From Achatina immaculata (Eukaryota > Mollusca > Gastropoda > Stylommatophora > Achatinidae), in the NCBI GenBank assembly GCA_009760885.1, contig CM019714.1, positions 2,088,895 through 2,152,894 of the forward strand: 64,000 nt of DNA, written 5' to 3'. The position numbers were made by a program, and so were the translations under genes. Below are positions 20,817 through 31,639 of this stretch, one piece after another (positions within the stretch are counted from its first letter, which is position 1; every line of letters begins with the position of its first letter). The notes under the pieces were generated by a model. The model did not search any database and was not told where the DNA came from. It saw only the letters and a program-made list of their open reading frames with translations.

Positions 20817-20925
20817 AAGTTTTCTCTTTTTAATCCTCTTTACTAGCCAGCCTTCTTCAATATTACGTTCTTGTAGTATGGATATATTTGTTTTTTTTTT
20901 TTTGAGTCCATGATATTTGAAGATA
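20817..20925 (-). mobile_element. RTE-B LINE copy 2, right half after the nested insertions
   Basis: Continues RTE-B directly after TATTT: AAGTTTTCTC, TTTAATCCTCTTTACTAGCC and GTAGTATGGATATATTTG match the copies at 8.4, 45.5 and 50.6 kb. It is cut off where the CA-rich repeat starts. Confidence 0.88.
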
Positions 20926-21545
20926 CACACAGACACACATAAGATACACACACAAGATACACATATGGACAAACACAAGATACACACAGACACACATAAG
21001 ATACACACAAGATACACATATGGACAAACACAAGATACACACAGACACACATAAGATACACACACAAGATACACATATGGACAAACACAGGATACACACA
21101 GACACACACAAGACGCACATGATACACACACACACACAAGATACACACAAGAAACACATGATGCTCAGAAACGATACGCATATAGAGGCACACAAAATAT
21201 ACATACACAAGTACATACAAAATACACACACAAAATACACACAAGAACATAAAAAACATGCTCAAAAGACACATATAAAAGATACAAATGCACATCAAAT
21301 ATACACAAAAGAAACATACACAAGATAAACATGGGAATACGTGCAATTAGACTAGATACAAACTCATGATACACACACACAGACTAGATACAAACTCATG
21401 ATACACACAGACTAGATACAAACTCATGATACACAAAGAGACGAGATACAAACTCATGATACACACAGACTAGATACAAACTCATGATACACAAAGAGAC
21501 GAGATACAAACTCATGTTACATACACAGACATTCACAAAATACAC
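20926..21545. repeat. ACACA-rich degenerate repeats
   Basis: Left part: ~57-bp near-identical blocks of GATACACATATGGACAAACA. Middle: looser ACACAAAATACAC runs. Right: ACTAGATACAAACTCATGAT alternating with ACACAAAGAGACGAG. All long open frames here are low-complexity. Confidence 0.9.
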
Positions 21546-21555
21546 ACACAGGCAT

Positions 21556-21557
<2 letters not shown>

Positions 21558-21604
<47 letters not shown>
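21558..21604. repeat. (AT)n microsatellite
   Basis: About 23 consecutive AT dinucleotides followed by ATACATATAC steps. Confidence 0.97.
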
Positions 21605-21609
<5 letters not shown>

Positions 21610-21707
21610 TACATATACATATACATATACAAGATACAGCAAAGACACACAACAAAATACACACAAAAGATACACACACAAGGTGTGCGTAAGATATAAA
21701 CACAGAC

Positions 21708-22135
21708 ATATATTGCCACAGTATGAGATCAATGTTGCTATAGTATGAGATTATATGTTGCTATAGTATGAGATCAAGTGTTGCTTTACTATGAGATCAC
21801 ATTTTGGTATAATATAAGATTATATGCTGTTATACTATGAGATAGCATGATACTATAGTATAAGATTATATGCTGCTATAGTATAAGGTCACATGTTATA
21901 GTATGAGATCAGATGTTGTTATAGTATGAGATCACATGTTGCTATAGTATGAGATCACATGTTGCTATAGTATGAGATCACATGTTGCTATAGTATGAGA
22001 TCACATGTTGCTATAGTATGAGATCACATGTTGCTATAGTATGAGATCACATGTTGCTGTAGCATGACATTATATGTTGTTGTAAGAGATCACATATTAT
22101 AGTATTTGATCACATGTTGCTATAGTATGATATCT
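21708..22135. repeat. 23-bp minisatellite (TTGCTATAGTATGAGATCAC)
   Basis: About 18 units. The central units (about 21905-22055) are identical and both edges are diverged. Confidence 0.94.
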
Positions 22136-22303
22136 CCGTGTAGTCAGTATATCTAATGTGAATATACAGTCTCCTTAGTAACACACAATAATTAGTGTAT
22201 AAGTAAACACCTAAACACGAATCTCTGCAGTAAAGATGTGATACTAAAATGTATAAACTACGAAAAAACGTAGGAACAGCTTTATTACTTAACGAACACA
22301 AAG

Positions 22304-22337
22304 CTGTGACTTTTCGGCGTTAGCCTTAATCATACAA
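22304..22337 (-). ncRNA. Hammerhead-like fold in Penelope tail T3 (candidate)
   Basis: On the minus strand: possible helix I UUGU/ACAG, core AUGAUUA with A3 and U8, stem II GGC-UAAC-GCC, GAAA and AGUC. The ACGU palindrome of T1 and T2 is AAGU here, so this copy is more decayed. Confidence 0.4.
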
Positions 22338-22392
22338 ACATAAACAGGACGAAGAAATAAAGAGACGAGATTTTAGATGATGGTAGTGAATG

Positions 22393-22397
22393 GGGAA

Positions 22398-22445
<48 letters not shown>
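22393..22445. repeat. (GA)n microsatellite
   Basis: About 26 GA dinucleotides inside the inverted Penelope 3' untranslated region. The matching region at about 20480 is CT-rich but not expanded. Confidence 0.97.
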
Positions 22446-22448
<3 letters not shown>

Positions 22449-22611
22449 GTAATCTAGCTAGGAAAGGGTGAAATAAATGATTGTGGTTGTAGTAGAGGGG
22501 TTGTAAAACAATGATGTATGTAGGTTCTGAATTATGTTCAAAGAGTGATAATGGAGCTTAGTGGAGAGGGGTTATGTTGTGGAAGAGAAGAATGTTATGT
22601 GTAGCTGAATA

Positions 22612-22893
22612 ATGAGTTTAAACCATGTGGTTCCAGCGTACACAGTCCTGAATGCAGCGGTTCTCAAGCCCCATGCGGCTTGTGTCATCTACGTGACATT
22701 ATTTGCTGGCTGTTACCAGAAAATCAGATTTGCCTCTGTGGTTGGGGCCACTGAAATGATTCGGGACTGGTTTCGAAGCATGCTTGGTGATATCGTACAG
22801 ATGTTTCTACATGCGGTCCTCTAGTCTGAGGCCACTTTCACCAATATAAGTTATCCTGCAACTTTTGCATACGACATATATCACATGACAGGA
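22612..22893 (-). pseudogene. Penelope-like GIY-YIG endonuclease, degenerate
   Basis: Minus-strand translation keeps VIYVVCKSCRITYIGESG and KPVPNHFSGPNHRGKSDF but has stop codons after LEDRM and in the VTASK region, and the C-terminal end is altered. The Cys-rich lead is missing because the sequence joins the reverse transcriptase fragment at about 22893. Confidence 0.88.
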
Positions 22894-23460
22894 CTCGCAT
22901 GTGCCAAGACGGAGGACTGGGCATTTTCCTAACTTTTTCCGCTATTTTACCGATAAAGACCCTCACCCCACCATTAACAATGACACCATAATAAAACTCA
23001 CACAGCTGGTACTAAACCTAAATTCTTTCGAATTCAATGGCGAATACTTTGAGCTAATCATTGGCGTCGCCATGGTAACGAAAATAGGTCCCAGTTATGC
23101 ATGTTTATTTATGGGCTTTCAAGAAGTTAAATTATGAGAAACCTACACTGGCAGACTTCCAGAATTCTATAAAAGGTACATCGTTGATGGCATTGGAATC
23201 ACAAGTATGCCACAGGAAGAGCTAAAAAGATTTATTGAATTCTCCAACTTACTCAGTAATAACATAAAATTCACTTATGAAATTTCTGACAAGTCTTAAC
23301 TTTTTAGACATTAACATTTCTATTGGCACAAACAGGCTTGTCACCTCTGTATTTTACAAGCCCACAGACAGCCACACCTATTTGCTATACACCTTCTCCC
23401 ATCCTGAAGCCTGTAAGAACTCCATCCCACATTCCCAACTCCTCCTTCTTCGTCGCATAT
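22894..23460 (+). pseudogene. Penelope-like reverse transcriptase fragment
   Basis: Penelope reverse transcriptases prime at target ends. Seen in order: FEFNGEYFELIIG, the motif GPSYACLFMGFQE after AMVTKI, then in another frame FYKRYIVDGIGITSMP, where the usual catalytic IDD reads IVD, so a metal-binding Asp is lost. NFLDINISIG, TSVFYKPTDSHTYLLY and IPHSQLLLLRRIC follow after a frame change near 23290. Stops and frame changes make it inactive. It is truncated at both ends. Confidence 0.9.
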
Positions 23461-23682
23461 GTGGCCACTGGGGGTGGTGGATGGGGAACCAGGGAGGGGA
23501 GGGAGAGTGATACAATGTTGACCTAGCCAGGAGAAGGTGAAATAGATGATTAGGGAAGAGGGGTTGCAAAGTGATGCTGTGAGGAGGTTTGACAAGTAAG
23601 AAGGGGTGGACTTTGTGGAGAGGTACTATAATGATTGAAGAGAATGTTACGTGTAGCTAAACAACGAGTTTAACCCGTATGG

Positions 23683-24050
23683 CTACAACGTCCCATAATT
23701 TTGAATGCAGCGATTTTCAAGCGCCAGGCGGCTTGTGTCATCTGCGTGACATTGTTTGATGGCTGTTACCAGAAAATCAGATTTGCCTCTGTGGTTGGGG
23801 CCACTGAAATGATTTGGGACTGGTTTCGAAGCATGCTGGGCGATGTTGTACAGATGTTTTTGCATGCAGTCTCCTAATCTGAGGCTAGTCTCACCAATAT
23901 ACGTTATCCTGCATCTTTTGCATACGATGACATATATCATATTATGGACTCGCTTGTGAATCCCTCATGAAGAGTGAGGATAGTTTTGGGAAAGGTGATC
24001 GTTTTCGTTTCCCAGACTACCGGGCAGGTAACGCAGCGGGGGCGGTTACA
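23683..24050 (-). pseudogene. Second inverted Penelope GIY-YIG endonuclease copy
   Basis: Contains MIYVIVCKRCRITYIGETS, KPVPNHFSGPNHRGKSDF and ALENRCIQNYGTL in one open frame. Upstream on the minus strand the Cys-rich lead CNRPRC is recognisable near 24050 but separated by a frame break. It is very close to the 19.9-kb copy, differing at scattered residues. Confidence 0.88.
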
Positions 24051-24065
24051 TTTTCTGGTAACAAC

Positions 24066-24523
24066 ATATATAAGGCTCTGCTTCAAGTGGCTGTGGACAA
24101 GGATGTCCTTAAGGTTTGGCTCATGTTTTCAATGCAGAAATTCAGACGCACATCTTTGATATTGAGATACTGACGCAGCTGAAGCTTGTAAGACGCACAT
24201 TTTAATCTCTTACAGAGAATTCGCCAGATTGTTGACTGTGAGGCTCCTAGCTGTAAACCTGCACGTGTAGTGAACTTGCGGAGGCTTCGCTTGTGAGCTT
24301 CTCTAATACGATTCCTTTTTTTCGTTGGTCCTGGACGTCCCTGTTGAGGAGCTGTGCACAGACTGTCTTCATCCCGGAATTTCCCATCCCAATTCTTGAT
24401 ACATTTGAAAAGAGACGCTGTCTTCTGGAATTTCGATCAAAATCGTCACTGCACAGTCACAACGGACGAGGTTCTTGCGTATTCAAAAACACAAAATGAC
24501 TGCCCATGTTTACTGAACGCCAT
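24066..24523 (-). pseudogene. DUF4817-type helix-turn-helix transposase N-terminus (Tc1/mariner-like), broken
   Basis: The minus-strand frame starts MAFSKHGQSFCVFEYARTSS and, after two in-frame stops, continues KFQKTASLFKCIKNW, DEDSLCTAPQQGRPGP and RSLRKFTTRAGLQLG, then ASQSTIWRILCKRLKCASYK. This pattern (FxxTxSVxTVQRxFR, GRPGP, STVxRILxKRLK, YKLQ) is that of the DNA-binding domain found with IS630/Tc1/mariner-type DDE transposases in invertebrates. The DDE catalytic domain is missing; the sequence runs into the inverted Penelope piece at about 24065. Family assignment rests on motif memory only. Confidence 0.65.
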
Positions 24524-24611
24524 ATTTGCTACTTCTGCCTCCTAGCGGCAAACCACGGGAGCTCTGCTGTGCACGGGCTTTATTTAAAAAATAAACGTAA
24601 ACTTGAAGACT

Positions 24612-24638
24612 CTCTTTCTCTCTCTCTCTCTCTCTCTT
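24612..24638. repeat. (CT)n microsatellite
   Basis: About 13 CT dinucleotides. Confidence 0.93.
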
Positions 24639-24639
24639 G

Positions 24640-25640
24640 GCGTAGGAATTATCTTGATCTGTTATATTTCACAGAGTTACGAATAACCAGGTATGTGTGT
24701 GTGTCTCACTATCATATGACCAACATATCATCAGCTCTGTGACAGTATTCTATGAATACTGCATTTGAGTCATATCTTTCACTATCTTTAAAAAGATCCT
24801 TAAACCTTTTACGATCTAAGAGATATAATCCAAAATAAGTTTAGTACTCTGACTAAACTACATACATAAGTATGATTAAAGCCCTTACTTAATTATTACG
24901 TAGGGAGTTCAAGGGAAGGTCAGTTTTGACACTTGTCAACTTTTTAGAGTTTCGGAAAATTTTATAGTGAAATGTTTGTATAGCCAGCTAAAGTTGGAAA
25001 CTGAAAAGTTAAATTTGGGTTTTTTTTTTTTTTTAGAGACTTGTCCAAGGTCGTAAACAGGGGGTTAAACTCCTCGTGAAAAGCAAACTTCAAGAAACTT
25101 CGGTTAAGAAAATGTAGCTTATATTTAAATGCTAACGTTTTAGGTAAAAAAGGGTCATTGTCATTATGCCTGTGCTTAGAGTGGTTATCCTTGAAGTTGA
25201 CGAGTTTATGAGTTAAATGAAGATGTGCTAGCATTAGAATGATGTGAAAGTTGAGCTAGTATTTTTTTCCTGGATCCATGTAATGTTGTTGATGTTGCTA
25301 CAGTTGTCTAAAGTAGAGATGTAAACTGAAGAGTGTGAAATAGTTCTTTTTTTAGATTTAGTAGGACTTGTAAAGTCCGATATTTTGTGATGTGACGTTT
25401 TCTTGTGGATCCATGGGAACTTTCATCGAGACTGTAAGTTGGCTCTATATTACATCATGTTGTATGTCCGTTACTCTATCTGAGAGTGAGTGTGACCACT
25501 CCCTCCTTTTATGGCGAACTAGTTCTCGTCAGTGAGAGAAGCGGTTTGATTATCTGTATACTCAATATTTTGCCACATCATCACTTATCACCGCCCATTC
25601 TCTCCACAATAAACATGTGTTTTTCCTGTTACTAAATTGG
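24640..25640. other. 1-kb unique stretch, no gene recognised
   Basis: A minus-strand open frame of 90 codons (24962-25234), His/Lys/Asn-rich, has no motif I know. AATAAA occurs near 25608 followed by TGTTTTTCCTG. An LTR or 3' untranslated region is possible but unsupported. Confidence 0.4.
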
Positions 25641-25645
25641 GTGTC

Positions 25646-25790
25646 CAGTGGTTCTCAAACTGTTGAAATGTGTCTGTTCTTATTTACATATTACAATTTC
25701 TGAGAATTTATTAAATGGAGATGAGAACAAAGTAATCCAGTTGCTGCCTGGGTCAGCGGTTCTCACAGTTGCGAAGTATTTCTTTAGCTG
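25646..25790 (+). mobile_element. Possible hAT-type terminal sequences, two in direct orientation
   Basis: CCAGTGGTTCTCAAACTGTT (near 25647) and TCAGCGGTTCTCACAGTTG (near 25753) both resemble the CAGNGGTTCTCAAACT terminus typical of hAT transposons and their MITEs. Both point the same way, about 106 bp apart, so they cannot be the two ends of one element. No transposase or 8-bp target duplication was found. Confidence 0.4.
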
Positions 25791-25849
25791 TTCTGCTCTA
25801 GTGTTGCCGTGTGGCGCTCTAGCCAAGCAGGATACGCCCATAGCACAGC

Positions 25850-26085
25850 GCCAACATATCACCAACATATCACCAACATATCACAAGCACAGTACCAACA
25901 TATGACCAACATATCGCCAGCACAGTACCAACATATCACCAGCACAGCACCATCATATCACCAGCACAGCACCAGCATATCACCAGCACAGCACCAACAT
26001 ATCACCAACACAGCATCAACATATCACCAACACAGCATCAACATATCACCAACACAGCACCAGCACAGTACCAACATATCACCAA
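25850..26085. repeat. 22-bp minisatellite, ~10 units
   Basis: ACAGCATCAACATATCACCA repeats at about 22 bp with insertions of CAGCACC. Confidence 0.92.
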
Positions 26086-26132
26086 CATAAAACTGACAGA
26101 GGTTTCACTCATTCACCCTCAACATATTATCA

Positions 26133-26478
26133 TACATGTTAATCATCCACCGTGCCCACACTAGTCACAACGTACACATGTACAGACAGTACATGTTAAT
26201 CATCCACCGTGCCCACACTAGTCACAACGTACACATGTACAGACAGTACATGTTAATCATCCACCGTGCCCACACTAGTCACAACGTACACATGTACAGA
26301 CAGTACATGTTAACCATCCACCGTGCCCACACTAGCCACAACATACACATGTACAGACAGTACATGTTAATCATCCACCGTGCCCACACTAGTCACAACG
26401 TACACATGTACAGACAGTACATGTTAATCATCCACCGTGCCCACACTAGTCACAACGTACACATGTACAGACAGTACA
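26133..26478. repeat. 57-bp satellite, 6 units
   Basis: CATGTTAATCATCCACCGTG, CCCACACTAGTCACAACG and TACACATGTACAGACAGTA repeat six times, nearly identical. The 19-codon peptide period follows from unit length. Confidence 0.96.
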
Positions 26479-26499
26479 GATAACATCCCTGTTTCCCTG

Positions 26500-26720
26500 C
26501 CATTAAGGCATGTCGAGGATACGGTGTTAGGCCCGTATCTTAAAGACCATCGGCACATGAAAGTCAGGTCAGTCTCACGCCAGGCCACATTTACCTTCCC
26601 AGGTTTCTCTGGTACCAATTTCTAGAGGCTGGGTGGACCCCCGGGCATTTCTGATGTGAAGGTCCCAGAAAACATTCCTACCAGTGGGACCTGGACATTG
26701 TAGCAGCGGACCAGTAGAGC
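26500..26720. mobile_element. SINE-like repeat sharing a core with the 17-kb SINE
   Basis: CTCTGGTACCAATTTCT, GAGGCTGGGTGGACCCCCGG and GATGTGAAGGTC line up with the matching region at 17059-17140. The pol III boxes are not recognisable here, so this is a truncated or diverged relative. Confidence 0.5.
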
Positions 26721-26884
26721 AAGAAATGTACAAACAGTAGCTGGCAATAATCTGAGGAAGATGTGTATTTATATTCTCAAAGTTGATCTATCATCTGTCA
26801 TGATTCTATCATCTTTCTTGATCTTCATTTTTTTCTGTGGCAGGACTGAAGATAACAAATGTTAGGTTTTTTTCTCACTCTCTT

Positions 26885-29015
26885 ACCTGACATAATATGT
26901 CCTGCTTTCTCTCTCTCTCTCTCTCAAACCTGATATATGATGTCCTATTCTCTTTCTCTCTCTCTCTCTCATACCTGACATGTGATGCCTTTCTCTCTCT
27001 TTCGCATACCTGATGTATGATGTCCATTTCTCTCTCTCTCTCTCTTTCTCTCATACCTGACACATAATGTCCTTTCTCTTTCTCATATCTGACATACGAT
27101 GTCTTTTTTCTCTCTCTCATACCTGACATATGATGTCCTTTCTCTCTCTCTCTCATACCTGACATATGATGTCTTTTTTCTCTCTCTCTCATACCTGACA
27201 TATGATGTTTCTTCTCTCTCATACCTGACATATGATGTCCTTTCTCTCTCTCTCTCATACCTGACATATGATGTCCTTTCTCTCTCTCTCTCATACCTGA
27301 CATATGATGTCCTTTCTCTCTCTCTCATATCTGACATATGATGTCCTTTCTCTCTCTCATATCTGACATATGATGTCCTTTCTCACTCTCTCTCATACCT
27401 GACATATGATGTCCTTTCTCTCTCTCTCTCTCATACCTGACATATGATGTCCTTTCTCTCTCTCTCATATCTGACATATCATTTCCTTTCTCACTCTCTC
27501 TCATATCTGGCATATGATGTCCTTTCTCACTCTCTCTCATATCTGACATATGATGTCCTTTCTCTCTCTCTCATATCTGACATTTGATGTCCTTTCTCTC
27601 TCTCATACCTGACATATGATGTCCTTTCTCTCTCTCATACCTGACCTATGATGTCCTTTCTCTCTCTCTCATATCTGGCATATGATGTCCCTTCTCACTC
27701 TCTCATATCTGACATATGATGTCCTTTCTCACTCTCTCATATCTGACATATGATGTCCTTTCTCACTCTCTCTCATATCTGACATATCATGTCCTTTCTC
27801 ACTCTCTCTCATATCTGACATATGATGTCCTTTCTCACTCTCTCTCATATCTGACATTTGATGTCCTTTCTCTCTCTCATACCTGACATATGATGTCCTT
27901 TCTCTCTCTCATACCTGACCTATGATGTCCTTTCTCTCTCTCATATCTGGCATATGATGTCCCTTCTCACTCTCTCATATCTGACATATGATGTCCTTTC
28001 TCACTCTCTCATATCTGACATATGATGTCCTTTCTCACTCTCTCATATTTGACATATGACGTCCTTTTCTCTCATACCTGACATATGATGTCCTTTCTCT
28101 CTCTCTCTCATACCTGACATATGATGTCCTTTCTCTCTCTCTCTCATACCTGACATATGATGTCCTTTCTCTCTCTCTCATATCTGACATATGATGTCCT
28201 TTCTCTCTCTCATATCTGACATATGATGTCCTTTCTCACTCTCTCTCATACCTGACATATGATGTCCTTTCTCTCTCTCTCTCTCATACCTGACATATGA
28301 TGTCCTTTCTCTCTCTCTCATATCTGACATATCATTTCCTTTCTCACTCTCTCTCATATCTGGCATATGATGTCCTTTCTCACTCTCTCTCATATCTGAC
28401 ATATGATGTCCTTTCTCTCTCTCTCATATCTGACATTTGATGTCCTTTCTCTCTCTCATACCTGACATATGATGTCCTTTCTCTCTCTCATACCTGACCT
28501 ATGATGTCCTTTCTCTCTCTCTCATATCTGGCATATGATGTCCCTTCTCACTCTCTCATATCTGACATATGATGTCCTTTCTCACTCTCTCTCATATCTG
28601 ACATATGATGTCCTTTCTCACTCTCTCTCATATCTGACATATCATGTCCTTTCTCACTCTCTCTCATATCTGACATATGATGTCCTTTCTCACTCTCTCT
28701 CATATCTGACATTTGATGTCCTTTCTCTCTCTCATACCTGACATATGATGTCCTTTCTCTCTCTCATACCTGACCTATGATGTCCTTTCTCTCTCTCATA
28801 TCTGGCATATGATGTCCCTTCTCACTCTCTCATATCTGACATATGATGTCCTTTCTCACTCTCTCATATCTGACATATGATGTCCTTTCTCACTCTCTCA
28901 TATTTGACATATGACGTCCTTTTCTCTCTCTCATATCTGACATATGATGTCCTGTCTCATTATCTCATATCTGACATATGATGTTCTTTCTCTCTCTCAT
29001 ACCTGACATATGATG
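26885..29015. repeat. CT-rich ~30-36-bp satellite with ~853-bp and ~274-bp higher-order repeats
   Basis: Units are CATACCTGACATATGATGTC plus a variable (CT)n run, so unit length varies. A block from about 27227 to 28070 recurs at 28080-28925, offset 853 bp, almost unchanged. Inside each block a segment marked by CATTTGATGTCC recurs after about 274 bp (27581, 27855, 28434, 28710). Arg/Glu- or Ser/Leu-rich open frames are by-products. Confidence 0.95.
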
Positions 29016-29104
29016 CCCATGTGTGACATCTTACAAGAGAGTGCTATGTGCAAGTTTCAGTGTTAATCTTACTCTCCTTCATGCCCCACTTTCGTAATTT
29101 GATT

Positions 29105-29345
29105 AAAACTAGGAGGAGCTAACAACATAGACACATTGGTTGTGATATTTACAATTACTAACAACATAGACACATTGGTTGTGATGTATACAATTACTAA
29201 CAACATAGACACATTGGTTGTGATGTATACAATTACTAACAACATAGACACATCTGGTTGTGATGTATACAATTACTAACAACATAGACACATCTCATTG
29301 TGATGTCTACAATTACTGACAACATAGACATATCTAGTTGTGATC
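29105..29345. repeat. 39-bp minisatellite, ~6 units
   Basis: AATTACTAACAACATAGACA then CATTGGTTGTGATGTATAC repeats at 39 bp (29153, 29192). Confidence 0.94.
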
Positions 29346-29559
29346 TCAAACACATCTCTTGCAGTCTATCCACTTTTTTGCAACTTTAAGTGAAATTATT
29401 GAATCATAGTGAAGTAAACAAACATTTATTCTTTATTTGCAAACTTTTGTTTTCCTCACTGACTTTTTCTTATTTAACGTTAACTAAAATATGCTAACTG
29501 CAATATGAGAACATATGGAATTCAATAGTTATAAGCACAAAAACCAAGTTAAGACTATT

Positions 29560-30028
29560 CAATTCAAATGTAATATCCACCCTCATTTATGCATGCGAAA
29601 GCTGGAAAACAACTAAAGAAATAGAACAGAAATTAGACTCTTTTGAAAACAAATGCCTAAGGAAAATACTCGGCATCAAGTGGAACGAACAAGAACAATG
29701 CAGAGATAAGACAGATGACTGAACAACAACCAGTCTCATGGGTGATCAGGAAAAGGAAATGGACATATGTTGGTCACTTGATGAGAAGAAATGACCAGAG
29801 AATCCCAAAACAAGCTATCAAGTGGAACACAACAGGCCACAGAAAAAGAGGCAGACCACTTGAAACTCTGAAGAGAGGCCAACTCTGTTAAGAGAGGCCA
29901 AATTAACAGGCACAAAATCCTTTGATGAGGTTGAAAGACTCGCCGAAGACAGGAAAAATTGGCGAACTACTTTGCGAGCCCTATGTGACGTTTAACGGCA
30001 CGGGAAGGACATAAGATATAAGATATAT
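29560..30028 (+). pseudogene. RTE-D LINE, C-terminal fragment, copy 1
   Basis: Carries the C-terminal region of an RTE-type ORF: IYACESWKTTKEIEQKLDSF and ENKCLRKILGIKW, then after stops and frame changes KLTGTKSFDEVERLAEDRKN and WRTTLRALCDV before a stop. This matches the post-RT region of RTE-A in layout but not in sequence. A short duplication GAGAGGCCAA lies near 29873-29900. The 3' end runs into GGACATAAGATATAAGATAT, an ATAAGAT-type tail. The reverse transcriptase core is absent. Confidence 0.8.
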
Positions 30029-30109
30029 AAGAATACACTACAAAACCTTACATCATGAATACACTACATTAATAAACTACAATAACATTACAACACAGAA
30101 ACCAAACAC

Positions 30110-31430
30110 AGCAAACATAACACAACAACAAGTCACAATCACCACACTAACCAGTTAGTCACAACAAGAACAACACAACAACCAGTCACAATCACCACAC
30201 TAACCAGTTAGTCACAACAAGAACAACACAACAACCAGTCACAATCACCACACTAACCAATTAGTCACAACAAGAACAACACAACAACCAGTCACAATCA
30301 CCACACTAACCAATTAGTCACAACAAGAACAACACAACAACCAGTCACAATCACCACACTAACCAATTAGTCACAACAAGAACAACACAACAACCAACCA
30401 CAACAAACACAACATAACAACCAGACAACAAGAACAACACAACAACCAGACAACAAGAACAACACAACAACCAGACAACAAGAACAACACAACAAACAAT
30501 CACAATCACTACACTAACCAACCAGTCACAACAAGAACAACACAACAGCCAAGCACAACAAGAATAACACAACAAAAAATCATAATCACCACACTAACCA
30601 AGCAGTCACAACAAGAACAACACAACAGCCAAACACAACAAGAACAACACAACAACCAGACACAAGAAGAACAACACAACACAACCAGACACAACAAAAA
30701 CAACACAACAACCAGTCACAATCACCACACTAACCAGTTAGTCACAACAAGAACAACACAACAACCAGTCACAATCACCACACTAACCAATTAGTCACAA
30801 CAAGAACAACACAACAACCAGTCACAATCACCACACTAACCAATTAGTCACAACAAGAACAACACAACAACCAGTCACAATCACCACACTAACCAATTAG
30901 TCACAACAAGAACAACACAACAACCAACCACAACAAACACAACATAACAACCAGACAACAAGAACAACACAACAACCAGACAACAAGAACAACACAACAA
31001 CCAGACAACAAGAACAACACAACAAACAATCACAATCACTACACTAACCAACCAGTCACAACAAGAACAACACAACAGCCAAGCACAACAAGAATAACAC
31101 AACAAAAAATCATAATCACCACACTAACCAAGCAGTCACAACAAGAACAACACAACAGCCAAACACAACAAGAACAACACAACAACCAGACACAAGAAGA
31201 ACAACACAACACAACCAGACACAACAAAAACAACACAACAACCAGTCACAATAAACACAACACAACAGCCAAACACAACAAGAACAACACAACAACCAGC
31301 CACAGCAAACACAACACCACAACCAGTCGCAACCACCACACTAACCAACCAGTCACAACAAGAAGACACAACAACCACCCACAATAAGAGCAACACAGCA
31401 ACCAGTCACAACAAACATAACACAACCAGG
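30110..31430. repeat. CAACA-rich satellite with a 530-bp tandem duplication
   Basis: Built of AGTCACAACAAGAACAACAC and ACAACCAGTCACAATCACCA modules in irregular order. A 530-bp block starting near 30190 is repeated next to itself from about 30720 to 31250; the marker ATCACCACAC at 30191 and 30721 and two pairs of identical translated frames support an exact or near-exact duplication. Cys/Val-rich minus-strand frames are by-products. Confidence 0.94.
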
Positions 31431-31639
31431 AACAGAAAAGGCTGGCAGGTTTGGAGCAGATATAAAGTAAAGAAAAAAAAAAGGCTTGTTTGTCTGATCA
31501 ATATTCCACTAGTCCCTGCAGCTGCCCGTATATCCTGTACGGGACAGAGCTGGCTGGGTCGGTGGGGCCAGAATGTCGCCAGCCATCTCTCAAGTTTGAT
31601 CTGAGGAGTAGGGTCTTCTAGGACTTTGTCCGGCTGGTG

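Larger units (their letters stand above)
22186..24065. mobile_element. Rearranged Penelope-like composite
   Basis: Order along the plus strand: the 67-bp module (22186-22252, plus orientation as in the 19.8-kb element), an inverted tail and 3' untranslated region (22253-22611), an inverted GIY-YIG domain (22612-22893), a plus-strand reverse transcriptase piece (22894-23460), then an inverted 3' untranslated region and a second inverted GIY-YIG domain (23461-24065). Reverse transcriptase and endonuclease pieces thus lie in opposing orientations. All parts are broken. Confidence 0.8.

Noticed and set aside
22612..22824. Plus-strand 70-codon frame as a gene
   Set aside because: It is antisense to a degenerate Penelope GIY-YIG domain.
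24962..25234. 90-codon minus-strand open frame as a host exon
   Set aside because: No recognisable motif, includes a poly-Lys stretch from an A/T run, and no splice or promoter context; reported only as an unassigned stretch.
30351..31396. Cys/Val-rich membrane-like peptides on the minus strand
   Set aside because: Translation of CAACA-rich repeats; the hydrophobicity comes from TTGTTG codons, not from selection.
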